Position numbers and translations under genes: made by a program. Source: Tetradesmus obliquus (taxonomy: Eukaryota > Chlorophyta > Chlorophyceae > Sphaeropleales > Scenedesmaceae). From it: DNA of 64,000 bases. Positions within the stretch are counted from its first letter, which is position 1. Each line of letters starts with the position of its first letter. This document shows, one piece after another, positions 22,999 to 33,250 of the stretch. Location of the stretch: positions 3,410,001 through 3,474,000 of the forward strand of contig CP126193.1 of the NCBI GenBank assembly GCA_030272155.1, in the 5' to 3' direction. The notes under the pieces are model-generated. The model saw nothing but the letters and a program-made list of their open reading frames with translations. It searched no databases and had not been told where the DNA came from.

Positions 22999-25272
22999 AT
23001 GGCGCAGTCTCTGCTGTCTAGGGGCAGCAACATCACGCAACGCCGTGCTGCAAGGCCCAAGCAGGGCAGTGCACAGCCCAGGCTGCCAGCTCTGCCCCTT
23101 GTCAAGCAACAGAGGAAGGCAGGCAGGCTTGCACCATGCCGCTTCAGGGATGCCACAAAGGAAGAGGTGTGTGGCCTGCAGCATCTCGACAGTAGACAGG
23201 GGTATCTGATCATCAAAAACGTGCTGCAGCTTGCAGAAGGCATTGTACAGAGTTGGTAGCCATGCGTAGGCAAAATGCGCTCTGCGCAGCATTCACTGGT
23301 TGCTGCCGGCCCAGCTGGCAGTGCAATGCACGCAGCATGCGTGCACAGCTGCAGGTGCATGGATGCCAGCATAGCAACAGCAGTGCTGTCGGCAAAGCAG
23401 CCGTATGAATAGCAACACAGTGCATGGTTATTCCAGTGGCTCGATTTACTGACGCACGCTTGTAGGTTTTACAACGCGCATTGTACACACACACTCTCCT
23501 ACTGCTGCCCTTACTGCCCCTCCTGCTGCTGCTGCTGCCCCTGCTTTGCTCAACAGACTGGGACTGATGTGGTGGACTGGCGCCGCCACTTTGTGGAGGC
23601 TGATGTGCCTGAAGACAAGGGAGGCAGCAGCCCCGGGGACCTGATCCAGAAGGCCAAGGCCAGCATGCGCGACAGCCCCTTCGGCCTGGCTGACTTTGCG
23701 CTGCCAACGCTGGGCGCATTGGGCAGCGTGGCTCTGAATGACGCACACAACTGGTCATGTGAGTCTCTCACATTCGTTACATGGGATGCATGCACACCTA
23801 GGGGCGAGGTGACTCAATGTGGGCGTGGTGTGTGGCTGAGGTGGAGTGGCTGCTGCATGAGCTGCTGCTGCCGAGAGTTGTGAGTGTGTAGTGTTCCTTG
23901 CATGTGCAGTTCTCAGACCGTTGCCGGGACGTGTTTGCTTTGGGCTTGTCTTGATTCATCATAAACAGGGTTGCGTGTGTTATTTGTGCGTGTCTTGATT
24001 CATCATAAGCGTTGCGTGGTGTCCATGCATGATGCGTGTGATGAAGGAGTAGTGGTGAGAGCATGTGCGCCATGCATGTATGCACATCTGCAAGTTACTG
24101 ATGTGACCTACCTCCCCTTGCTGACTCTGCTGCTGTCGTGTCTGCCTGCTGCTAATGCCTCCTTGCACTGTTTTCTGTGTGCTGCAGCTGTGGCTGTGGG
24201 TATTGCTGCTGGTGCGGCCGCGCGCCTGCTGCAGCAGGCTACCTTGGAGCAGAAGGTGAGGCTGTGAGAGACCAGCCTGCAACTGCGCAGTGCTTCTGCC
24301 ATACCCTGGAGCAGTCTCCAGCCCAACAGATCGCAAAGCAGCAAAGCGGGCGTGTTCTTAGGCTGCTTCACAGCATCAACAAGCAACAATACACCACATC
24401 ATCACGCCCACGGCATACAGTAAGATGCATAGTTCCCTCGGCCTGCTGCTGCTGCGTTCTTGCCTCACGCGTCAAAACAGTCTTGCGCTGTCTGCATGGC
24501 ATTGCCACTCCCTGCAGGTGCCCTTCACGCTGCGCAAGCACACGCTGCTGCTGCCGGTGTTTGCTGAGCTGCTGCTGGGCCAGTTCAGCTTCAGCCAGGT
24601 GCTGCAGCAGGTGAGGGATGGCAGCTTGTTGTTGATAGAAATATACAGTGTTTGATGTATGATTTTGTTGAACAGCACAACCATAGCAGGCTGTGATTGC
24701 TGCAGCAGGTAGGCAGGGCGCGGCCGGTGACACCAGCGCAGCCGTAGTATCGTGGCAAGGCGCTGCAACACAACATTCCGGAGTCTATAAACGCCTCATC
24801 CACAGAGGTGCTGCTGCTGCTGCCGCTGCTATGCACTCTTTGTCATATTTCTGAGCGCAGCCGCAGTACCGCGGCAAGGCACTGCCGCCCGACCACGCCG
24901 ACTCCAAGCTGGTGCAGCGCATCGCGGAGCGCATCATCAGCGCGGTCGAGGAGGGCCATGGCGGCGGCTTCCAGAAGCACATCCGCAAGGTGAGCGAGAG
25001 TCTGTCGTCTGCTCAGCGGTTTGAGTGTTGAACGTAGCAATGCTTGAAGGTGCGCAGCTTTGCATTTTTCATGCTAAACTGTCCATCTTTACAGACTGTC
25101 AAACCCGAGGCGTGCCTGAGGCTGTCTTTTGGTGTCTGGCATGCTGGGCCTGCCTCTGTGTCTGTGCGCCACCATGTGCCGACTATGCACAAACAATCGC
25201 CCTCCACTTCAACTGATGATGGTGTGCAGTCTCATGCTCTGGCTTCTGAGTTGTGTGTGTGCCCTCTCTTGC

Positions 25273-25308
<36 letters not shown>

Positions 25309-28300
25309 AGTTTGACTGGGAAGTGGTGGTGCTGGATGACCCCACAGTGAACGCCTTTGTGCTGCCAGGCGGCAAGATTGTGGTCTTCACAGGTGAGGTT
25401 GGGGGATATTGATTATGTGTATGTGGCGTTTGTGCTGCACATCAGACAGCACCTGCTTTCCCAGACAATCCCGCCACAACCAGGTGTTTCCAAGCTGCTG
25501 TCAGTGTCCTTGTACTGTCCTGCATTCCTCATCAGTCGTACCAAGCAACCCTGCGCACAGGATGGGATAGGTATCACACAGCTTGCCGCCCTCCCTCACT
25601 TCAATTGATTCCTCAACCACAGGCATCATCAAGCTCATGAACCGTGACGAGGACATGCTGGCCACCATCATTGCGCATAAATTTACATGTAGTTGCACCT
25701 GCCTTCTGCACCATCTTGCTACCCCCAAAAGGGATCATCAAGCTCATGAACCGTGACGAGGACATGCTGGCAACCATCATCGGCCACGAGTGCGCGCACG
25801 CCCTGGCGCGCCACAGCAGCGAGAAGATCAGCCTGGGGCTCTTTGTGACACTGGGGGTGCAGGTGCGGCACGGCTTGATGTTTTGATTATGAGAGGGATA
25901 GTTACATGTGGGTCCTGGCACCATCTTAGATTGTATGAGCCACAACAGGTTGAACACATGGTCTGAGACCATGCAAGGAGAGTGATGGTCTAGTATTCAA
26001 AATTGCTGACACATGCTGCGAGCAGGAACATTTGGAGCACAACACAAGCAAGCACAGTCGCCTCAATTGTTAGGAGCGCTGCAAGCCCAGGTAGTGCCGT
26101 GTGTTGGTGCTGCTGGCCTCAACCGAGGTGCTGGTGGTCTTTAACCGCGTCTTTACCCTGCTCCGCTGCATCTCTCTGCTGCATCGCTGCCGCTCCGTGC
26201 CTGCAGCTCGCTGCATATGCTGCTCAGCGCACAATGCGCAGCGGCCAGCCCTACTACGACACACGTGACTACCAGATGCAGCGTGCGCGCATGGAGCAGC
26301 AGCGCAGCGACCCGCGGATGCAGCGCAGGGGCTATGACCCCCGCTACGGGCCCTACCCCTACCAGCAGAACCCCTACTCCAACCCCTACGACAACCCTTA
26401 CTACAATCAGGTACTTGATGGTGCTGCAACGCGGGACAGAGCAACTTCTGCAATGCAGCAGTGTGTTGTGACTGTGCGGCTCAAGGCACAAATTGTGAGC
26501 TCTGTTAGAGCAGCACAGCATCGCTCCAGCATCCCGCAGCAGGTACCCACCCCTGCACACATGCAGGCACTGAGTGGGGTGTGAAACTGCCTTATGAACC
26601 TGCACCCTTTCAAATGTTGTTCTGCCGGCAGCGCCGGCCATATGCAACCAGCCGTGGTGGCCACTCCATCCACCACATTCTCCCCTTATCACAATGCTGT
26701 GGCCAGAGCCTTCTGAAACGCCTTGTATTCTTTTTGCCCGCAGCGCCGGCCATATGCCACCAGCAGGGGTGGCCGCTCCATCCACTACATCTTCCCTGAT
26801 GAGGGCATGGCCATGGGCGCGGCACCACGCGGCCTGCCGCCCGGCTACGGTAGGGGCGGCGGCGCACCTTACTACGGCAGGGGTGGGCAGCGCGGCTCGC
26901 CAGTGGGCGGCCTGGTCAACATTGCAACGAATCTGCTGCTGCAGCTGCCGTTTTCCAGGTGGGTATGAGTGGGAAAGGCTGTGCTGCTGGAGTATTGTGT
27001 ATTGTTGAGGCGGCTGCGTTTGGGGGGTGTATGTCCAGGCATTCACCTTGTGGGTGATGGCTCCACGCGGCCTGCCGCCTGGCTACGGCAGGGGCGGTGG
27101 CGTCCCTCTACTACTGCAGGGGTGGGCAGCGCGGCTCCCCTGTGGGCGGCCTGGTGAACATTGCCACCAACCTGCTGCTGCAGCTGCCTTTCTCCAGGTG
27201 GGTGGTGGCTGGCTTTCTTTTACTGTAGTGAGGTTTTACCGTTGGGGTGTTTGTAAGTTGATGTGGGCTGCAGGCTGGCAGCATTGCCACCAACCTGCTG
27301 CTGCAGCTGCCCTTCTCCAGGTGGGTGACTTGCAATAGCCTGCATTTCTTTTGTATGGAGTGTGTCGTGCTGCAGGAACCACAAGGCACAAGTGCGCGTC
27401 CCCGATTGCACTGAGGTGGAATAGTCTGGTTTTGTTGGTAATACGTAGAAGTTTGTGCATGGTGGCAGCATGCTGCTGCTGCTCTACTGCTGCACAGCTT
27501 AAGCCTGCAACACCAAGCTGTTAGAGGGGGTTGTCCTCAGGTAGTTATTGCCGAGCTATGGGCAGTGATTGCCTGAAGACAACCCTCTCCAACCAGCTGG
27601 TGCTCTGCAGTCAGCACTTCAGTAGGTGTCACAGGGCATAGGCTGGTGCTGTCATGCCACACAAAAACACTCTATGTTGGCAGGGGTCCTTCAGGCACAA
27701 CCAGCAGCTAAGACAGTACTCGGTGGGCAAGCTTCCTGCTGCTGCTGCCGCTGCCGCTGCCGCTGCTGCTGCTGCTGCTGCTGCTGCTGTCAGGCGTGCT
27801 GAGGCCGAGGCTGACCTGATTGGGCTGAAGCTGATGGCCCTGGCCGGCTACAACCCTGACAAGGCGCCCACTACATTCGCAGAGATGGAGAAGTACCAGG
27901 TGCGTGCGCTGATCAATGCGATGCTGTTTCATAGTCACGTAAACGTCATGGCCTATCTGCTATCTGTAGAACTGCTCAGCAGGTAGTGTCCTGGACACCC
28001 CCCCCTCACCCCCCCACACACACACCCTGCGCTGGTGAAGAAGGGAAACATCTATATCACGTTTGGAATATTATACACACATAGTCTGTCTTGTGAAAGC
28101 TGGGAGTTGTACTGTCTGTTTCAAACACCTGCTGACATACTGGGTAAACGTTGCTTGTTGCTGCCCCCAGGCCAAGATGATGGGCAAGTCTGCTGCCAAC
28201 GCCAGCTACATCCAGGACCACCCCCGCTCAGCAAACAGGGTCAAGCTGCTGCAGGTGCGTGTGTGCCATGGTTATGCATGGGCTGCTACATCAGCTGCTG

Positions 28301-28575
28301 CGTGCGCAGGATATAAGTTGTATGCCACAGAATGTGGAGTTGAGCGTTTTGGTGATATTCGTAACAGGCATGTGAGAACTAGGAGGGGTAGGATGGCTGG
28401 TGAGCAACAGAGAAGGTTGGGTTGCTGCGTCATGTCGTAAATTCTGTGACTTACCTGGTATTGCTGCTATTGCTGCTGCTGCTGCTGCTGCTGCCAGGGT
28501 GAGCTGGACATGATGAAGCAGTACAAGGAGGGCAAGGAGGTGGTGCTCAGCAAGGTGCCGTACTGGATGCTGTGA
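22999..28575 (+). CDS. OMA1: OMA1-like M48 zinc metalloprotease
   Basis: Membrane-associated endopeptidase; OMA1 acts at the mitochondrial inner membrane under stress. Exons: 22999-23166, 23557-23758, 24188-24255, 24518-24610, 24861-24989, 25311-25392, 25732-25862, 26207-26410, 26744-26958, 27794-27899, 28171-28254, 28498-28575; all in phase, 519 residues. Residues 1-56 are Arg/Ser/Gln-rich and basic, like an organelle presequence. A hydrophobic Ala/Gly segment follows (about 125-140). FDWEVVVLDDP..NAFVLPGGKIVVFTG precedes GHECAHALARH, with the zinc site HECAH at 266-270; the third ligand is the Glu in EAEADLIG (about 434-438). Oddity: about 165 residues separate HECAH from EAEAD, against about 65 in human OMA1; the extra about 100 are Tyr/Pro/Gly/Arg-rich low-complexity sequence (exons 8-9). 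Introns hold several partial copies of its own exon edges. Plastid targeting is possible. Confidence 0.87.
24736..24767 (+). repeat. Decayed copy of the 5' edge of OMA1-like exon 5
   Basis: GCGCAGCCGTAGTATCGTGG... resembles the exon 5 border (from 24855) 119 bp downstream, including its acceptor AG. An in-frame TAG shows it no longer codes. Confidence 0.75.
25622..25673 (+). repeat. Partial copy of OMA1-like exon 7, stopping just before the zinc motif
   Basis: About 50 bp nearly identical to 25732-25783 (offset 110), preceded by a good acceptor (ACCACAG). It codes TGIIKLMNRDEDMLATII and then diverges, reading AHKF where the true exon has GHECAH. Confidence 0.85.
25891..25923 (+). repeat. Short dispersed repeat, copy B
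   Basis: Opposite-orientation copy of 20790-20821, found 28 bases after the 3' end of OMA1-like exon 7. A more diverged relative (TACATGTAG ... GCACCATCTTG) lies at 25683-25720 before the same exon. Could be the end of a small mobile element. Confidence 0.65.
26631..26690 (+). repeat. Partial copy of the 5' edge of OMA1-like exon 9
   Basis: Matches 26743-26802 (offset 112) at most positions, from the acceptor into the exon (RRPYATSRGG-coding sequence). Confidence 0.8.
27057..27323 (+). repeat. Two copies of the 3' edge of OMA1-like exon 9
   Basis: 27057-27205 repeats 26817-26965 nearly throughout, including the donor CCAG/GTGGGT; 27273-27327 repeats only the last about 50 bp and the donor. 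Three nearly identical 5' splice sites therefore lie in a row. Confidence 0.85.
27512..27602 (+). ncRNA. Candidate long hairpin RNA inside OMA1-like intron 9
   Basis: Left arm 27512-27552 and right arm 27561-27602 pair over about 40 positions with a loop of about 8 nt (GAGCTATG). The core pairs AGAGGGGGTTGTCCTCAGG with CCTGAAGACAACCCTCT; the inner part (AGTTATTGCC with GGCAGTGATT) pairs using G-U wobbles. Length, loop and intronic position fit an algal microRNA precursor, but nothing shows expression. Confidence 0.45.
27737..27790. repeat. CTG run before 3' splice site of OMA1-like exon 10
   Basis: CTG/CCG triplets on the coding strand ending at GTCAG, the acceptor of exon 10. Similar runs precede exons 2, 6 and 12. 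Confidence 0.9.
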
Positions 28576-30307
28576 GGGGGGGGGGGGGGTGCAGCAGTGA
28601 GTCACACATGCTGGCAGGTACAGAGAAAATGATGGGTGATTCGTGCCTTGTGGGCCCATGGCCGAGTCTAGTTGCGCATGTCTTGTCATCATCGCTGTGT
28701 ATGTACAGTGCTGTGCAGCATTGAGGCTTTGCTTCTGCCTGGGTGTTGCTGACGTAACTTGAACGGTTTTTTTTTTTTGGGGGGGGGGGGGGGGCAAGAC
28801 ATTCAGAGGCTGATGTGGAAGGATGTGTGAGCAGGGTGTTCAAGGCTTTGTGCTGATTGCAGCATATTATCATGTGGCTTTTTGGACAGCAGCAGGGTTG
28901 GTAGGCAGTTGAATTGTGTCGGGAAGTTGCTGCACTTGAAGCTGGCTACTGCTGTTGAACTCACCAGAAAAAGTCGAGAAGAAAGTTGCACACCGGGTTG
29001 AATGCGGTCTCTGCACATCTTGGTGTTGTATGATGGTGGTGGATGCGCAAGAAAAGCACCCCGTGGCAGCTGCAGAATGTGGTGCAGCATCCTGTTGCTG
29101 ACAATCAATCGCAATGGCAATTTGTGCGTTTTGTGGCAGCAATCTGGTAGCAGCAACAGTTCAACCAGCAATGGAAGCTGTGGTGTGGGTTATTTTCCAA
29201 GATGTCATCCGTTGTGCAACGGAAATTAGTAATGTAACAAGCCTGGACGATATGGATATGGTCCTGCCGCCTGTTGACCTGGCGGGAGGGGTGGTGCTAC
29301 ATTGGCAGCTGGGAAGATGACTACCGTATTGGATGTATTGGATGGCAAGATGACTACCGTATAGGATAGGTGGTGGTGGGGGGGGGGGTAATTACTTATA
29401 TGCTCAAAAGGACGAGTGTACACAGCTCCTGCGTCGTGAAGAAGCGGTTTTAATGCATAGTTACGCACCTTCAAGCCATGCCATCATGTAAAATATCCTT
29501 TAAGTTGCCTGGAGCATAGTCTGTAACACGTGCATGTGCTGGAGGATGCAGGCAGGTGTGGTAGAAAAACAAATCATCAACCGCATTACGCGCCTGCGTG
29601 TGGCTTGTGCCCTGCGGGGTTGCGACTCGCATTCCTTACCATACACCGTGTACGTACTGGGTTACATGCGGCTCCTGCCGCAGCAGGGGCTGCTGCCAAG
29701 CCAACATTTGCAGCAGCGTGGCAGTCACACTGCGTACAATGCCGGTTGACACATCACAGAACCTGGGCAGAAATGATGCAAAGAGGGCTGGCAAGAGCCA
29801 TATAATGTGACAAACAAACCACACACGCAGGAGCCGCATACTCTTATGCTTTCACGCATGCGCTGCACTGAAATCCAGTGGTGCATTGGTGCACGGGGCA
29901 TGCACAGGTGGGCGGTGGCACCCCCTTCGCATGCATGCAGTGCTGCGTCCTTCCAACTCCCCAACTCCAACACCAACTATCATCACCACGCCACACGCGT
30001 GCTGCACAACAAAGACAACAGTTCACTGCGTCCCAACTCCTCCTTGCGCAACACGTAATAGCCAGCTGTCGCACGAACAGCTTGCCATCAGTTGACAACA
30101 GATGCGCAAGCGCCGCTGATCTGTGTGCACAGCTAGGGCCACCTTCCTGCGGTCATGATAATGCATAATGCAGTGTTGATCACCGACACTGAGCCAAACA
30201 GCAGCGCACACATGTGCACCTCAAACAAGGCAGCGATCGCAGCAGCAGTGCTCTTGCATCGCTCTGCACAGCTAGCGCTACATCCTCCACACACACCCGC
30301 AGCCACA
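28576..30307. other. Convergent 3' flanks with G-homopolymers
   Basis: Lies between the stop of the OMA1-like gene (+) and the stop of the NTF2-like gene (-). A run of about 12 G directly follows the OMA1-like stop codon; T9 followed by about 18 G occurs at 28771-28795; another G run is at 29376-29388. A TGTAA hexamer-like polyadenylation signal of green algae may be the one near 29486. No coding gene seen. Confidence 0.5.
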
Positions 30308-30572
30308 TCACCAGCCGTTCACAGCCAGGCCTGCAGTGGTGATCGCCGTGGTCAGCAGCGACCGCAGCAGCCGCGGCATGCCGGGCACGTTGTGCCAGGT
30401 CTCTGTCACGCTCATAATCTTGTCATCATCGCCAGTGGCCACAAGGGTCCAGGTGCCATGCAGCGGCAGCGACTCTGGGATGACCAGGCTGGCAAAGGGC
30501 AGCCAGCGGCCACGAGGGTAGAAGTGCAGCGTGGCCTCCATGTCAATGCGGCCCATCCTGCGAGTGTCAAAC

Positions 30573-30650
<78 letters not shown>

Positions 30651-31299
30651 ACCTTGTTCAATCTCTGGTCACGGCAAGGTTTTGAGTGTGTACAGCGTGC
30701 CGTGCAGCGGCAGCGACTCTGGGATGACCAGGCTGGCAAAAGGGAGCCAGCGGCCGTGGGGGTAGAAGTGCAGCGTGGCCTCCATGTCGATGCGGCCCAT
30801 CCTGCACGCACCTGCAGGTGTGGTTCGTCAAGGTGCTGTTAGGAGTGGTGGCTTGAAATGTACAGTGAAGCGTTGACAGGGACACGGGATGACTGCTGCC
30901 AAAGTTGAGAATTGAGGGCAGCAAGCTGCTGTCTTGACAGCAGTCTGATGCTCAAGGCATGTGCCCTGTATATGCTGTCAAGTGTGCACATATGCAAGCT
31001 GCTGTGGCGAGCAACGTAACCTCCCCCTGCAAGTTGGCTACAGCCGGGGCTCACAATGGAAATCGCTGAACCGGTGACAGCTGATCGTGCGCCTCAAACC
31101 TTGCCACCCTGCCTGCCGCACGCACCTGTTGTTCAGCATCTGCACCGACACCAGCTTGGGCTCCGCCTCCACTTTCTCAAAAGGCAGCGCCAGCAGGTTG
31201 GACAGCACGCGCATGCGGTCCGCGCCGCGGCAGAAGAACAGCGGCAGGTCGAAGATGCAGTTGAACTTGAAGCGGTCAAACGTCTGCAGCAGCAGCAGC

Positions 31300-31392
<93 letters not shown>

Positions 31393-32498
31393 CATTGCGC
31401 AGGCACAATAGGCGTTGTTTTCTGAATGGGGTTGTCAAAGCGCATTGCCTGAATGAGAGTTGTGCCTGCCGCAGGTACTCATGAGTAGCCTGATCAGGCA
31501 GGGAGGCTGACAGAACCACCAGCACACCTTATTGTGCAGAGAACATGTTGGTTCTCCTGTAAAGCTGCAGGTGCTGCACCAACAGGGGGGTGGCTGGTAC
31601 TAGCCTTCCTGCCACTGTTATAGGTAGCAGCATCAGCCCACTGGGACTGCTGGCGGATGTGAGCGCAGTTGCTGGTGTGCAACGCGGCCCACTTGCTGCT
31701 GCAGCAAACATACATAGACATGAGCTAGTGCCGTTGCTTGCAGTGGCAGGCTAGTGTGCTGCTGTCTCATGTAACGGTGCCACTAACGGATTTTCAGGCC
31801 GCACCTGGCTGAGCTGTGTGTGGCCGCGTGAGGTGTAGATGCCCAGCATCACCGCCAGCATCTCCTGGATCTGCAACCAAAGCAAGCAGGCAGGCAGGCA
31901 GTCCGGCAGGCAGGGGGGGTGCGTAAGCATGTGAGCAGCACAAGGACAGCATCAGGTACATGTGCATACAGCTGTGGGTTTGCTGTTGCACACTCAACTT
32001 GCATCGCTTGAGCTGCTGGAAGAGGCTGGCATCATGTGTGCAGCGCAACCCAGGGCCTGTAGCAGCTTCGTGCAGTGTGTGCCATTATCAGCAACCATCA
32101 GGCCGATCTTGGCTGAACCATGGTTGTCAGCCATATCATGCCAGAGCATCGCTTTGCACAAGCCCCACACTGTGGGCAGGCGCTGCTGCATACTTGTTTC
32201 CACTGGAAATGATAATGACCCCCTGACGCTAGCGCTGTTGCCATGTGCAATACATTCGGTTAACCTGTGCATTGCTGCTGTATTACAGCTGTTCGTTGCA
32301 AGGTTGGCTGACGAATCTGCCCTCAGCAGTAACTGCCACTGGCACTGCTGCAGTGCTCAGGCGCACCTCTTTGGCACAGTCTGTGAAGGGCTTTGTCACT
32401 GCAGGCGTGACCGACTGCTTGGAAGGCATGTCACTGGTGCCGTTGTATCCGCCTGCTGGAAGCATAGGCATCACCGGAGCTGCATGGATAGCCTGCAT
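30308..32498 (-). CDS. Small NTF2/SnoaL-like fold protein, function unknown
   Basis: Exons in transcript order: 32367-32498, 31805-31870, 31126-31283, 30308-30557; phases agree, 201 residues. The start (MQAIHAAPVMPMLPAGG) may be a weak targeting sequence. The sequence DCAKE-IQEMLAVMLGIYTS looks like the opening helix of an NTF2-like cone; TFDRFKFNCIFDLPLFFCRGADRM would carry the region where such proteins have D-P..F.G; then beta-rich MEATLHFYPRGRW, GTWTLVATGDDD and SVTETWHNVPGMPRLLR. This resembles the SnoaL/DUF2358-type plastid proteins of plants and algae as I remember them, but the match is by pattern, not alignment. Introns 2 and 3 end in very long CTG runs. A second, truncated copy of the last exon's 5' edge lies at 30697-30806. 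Confidence 0.55.
30574..30650. repeat. CTG run in intron 3 of the NTF2-like gene
   Basis: About 25 uninterrupted CAG units on the plus strand (CTG on the coding strand), 15 bases upstream of the last exon's acceptor. Confidence 0.95.
30697..30806 (-). repeat. Truncated second copy of the last NTF2-like exon
   Basis: About 110 bp closely matching 30453-30562 (offset 244), including acceptor and reading frame (RMGRIDMEATLHFYPRG...). It breaks off after PLHGT, where sequence diverges. It lies upstream of the true exon in transcript order, so its acceptor competes with the real one. Confidence 0.88.
31284..31391. repeat. Longest CTG run of the window, NTF2-like intron 2
   Basis: About 35 CAG units on the plus strand with one CGG interruption near the exon; CTG on the coding strand, ending exactly at the acceptor of exon 3. 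Confidence 0.95.
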
Positions 32499-33250
32499 GG
32501 TGGTCGCTGGCAAGACTGAGCTGCTGCTGTGTGATTTGTTGTAGGTCGACTGGGCTCGTATGCAACACTTTCAGCGGCGTACAGAATATATTTCGTATGA
32601 AGAACAAGTTGAACAGTTCACAGCAGGATCGGAGCACGGCATGTTGTTATGGGCGTTCGTCCGAAAGTGAGGTGATGGTGACGACGGGCCAATGTTTTCC
32701 AACGCCAGCTCGGACCCGCTACCGCCGAGGTTGCCACAAACGCCTGATATTTAAAGTAGATATACATCAAATTACAGGCTTAAAGAAATATCATAATGTT
32801 AACAGCGTTGCCGCATGACGTCGAGCAAGTGCACCCAAAGCAGCAACAGCCACAAGAAGGTGTGAAAGACACAAGACAGCGAACACAATGTGCGGGGTTG
32901 CAGGACACACACAGATGCAATACAACAGTTGCGAATACAAGAAACTTCGCTCCAAGCAAGTCCAGCTGCAGTTGAACCTCAAGAGCACAAATCAATCTTC
33001 AAGAGCCATCCTGCAAACATAGAGCAGCCACTGGGCTGTTGTCAGAAGCAAAACACGTACGAATGTCCGTTTAATTCATCCAAACCTGCATACATCCTTC
33101 CTATAAACGCCCATATGTTCCCTGCACACAGCCAGGAATAAACTGCAGGAGTACGGACCCACTGCAGTTGATGCGCTGCCACTGGCACTTGCAAAGCAGT
33201 AATACCACAAAGCAGCACCTCAGCTAAATCATGCGGCTGCGCAGCAACAT
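32499..33250. other. Spacer between NTF2-like and CMP kinase genes
   Basis: Promoter side of the NTF2-like gene and 3' flank of the CMP kinase (both minus strand). AT-richer than surroundings; no gene or named element seen. Confidence 0.4.

Noticed and set aside
25622..25673. Treating the exon 7 copy in the OMA1-like gene as a real exon
   Set aside because: It would remove the HECAH motif and shift the frame into the next exon; the 25732 version keeps motif and phase.
30574..31391. CRISPR-like array
   Set aside because: The repeats are uninterrupted triplets without spacers, in a eukaryotic intron.
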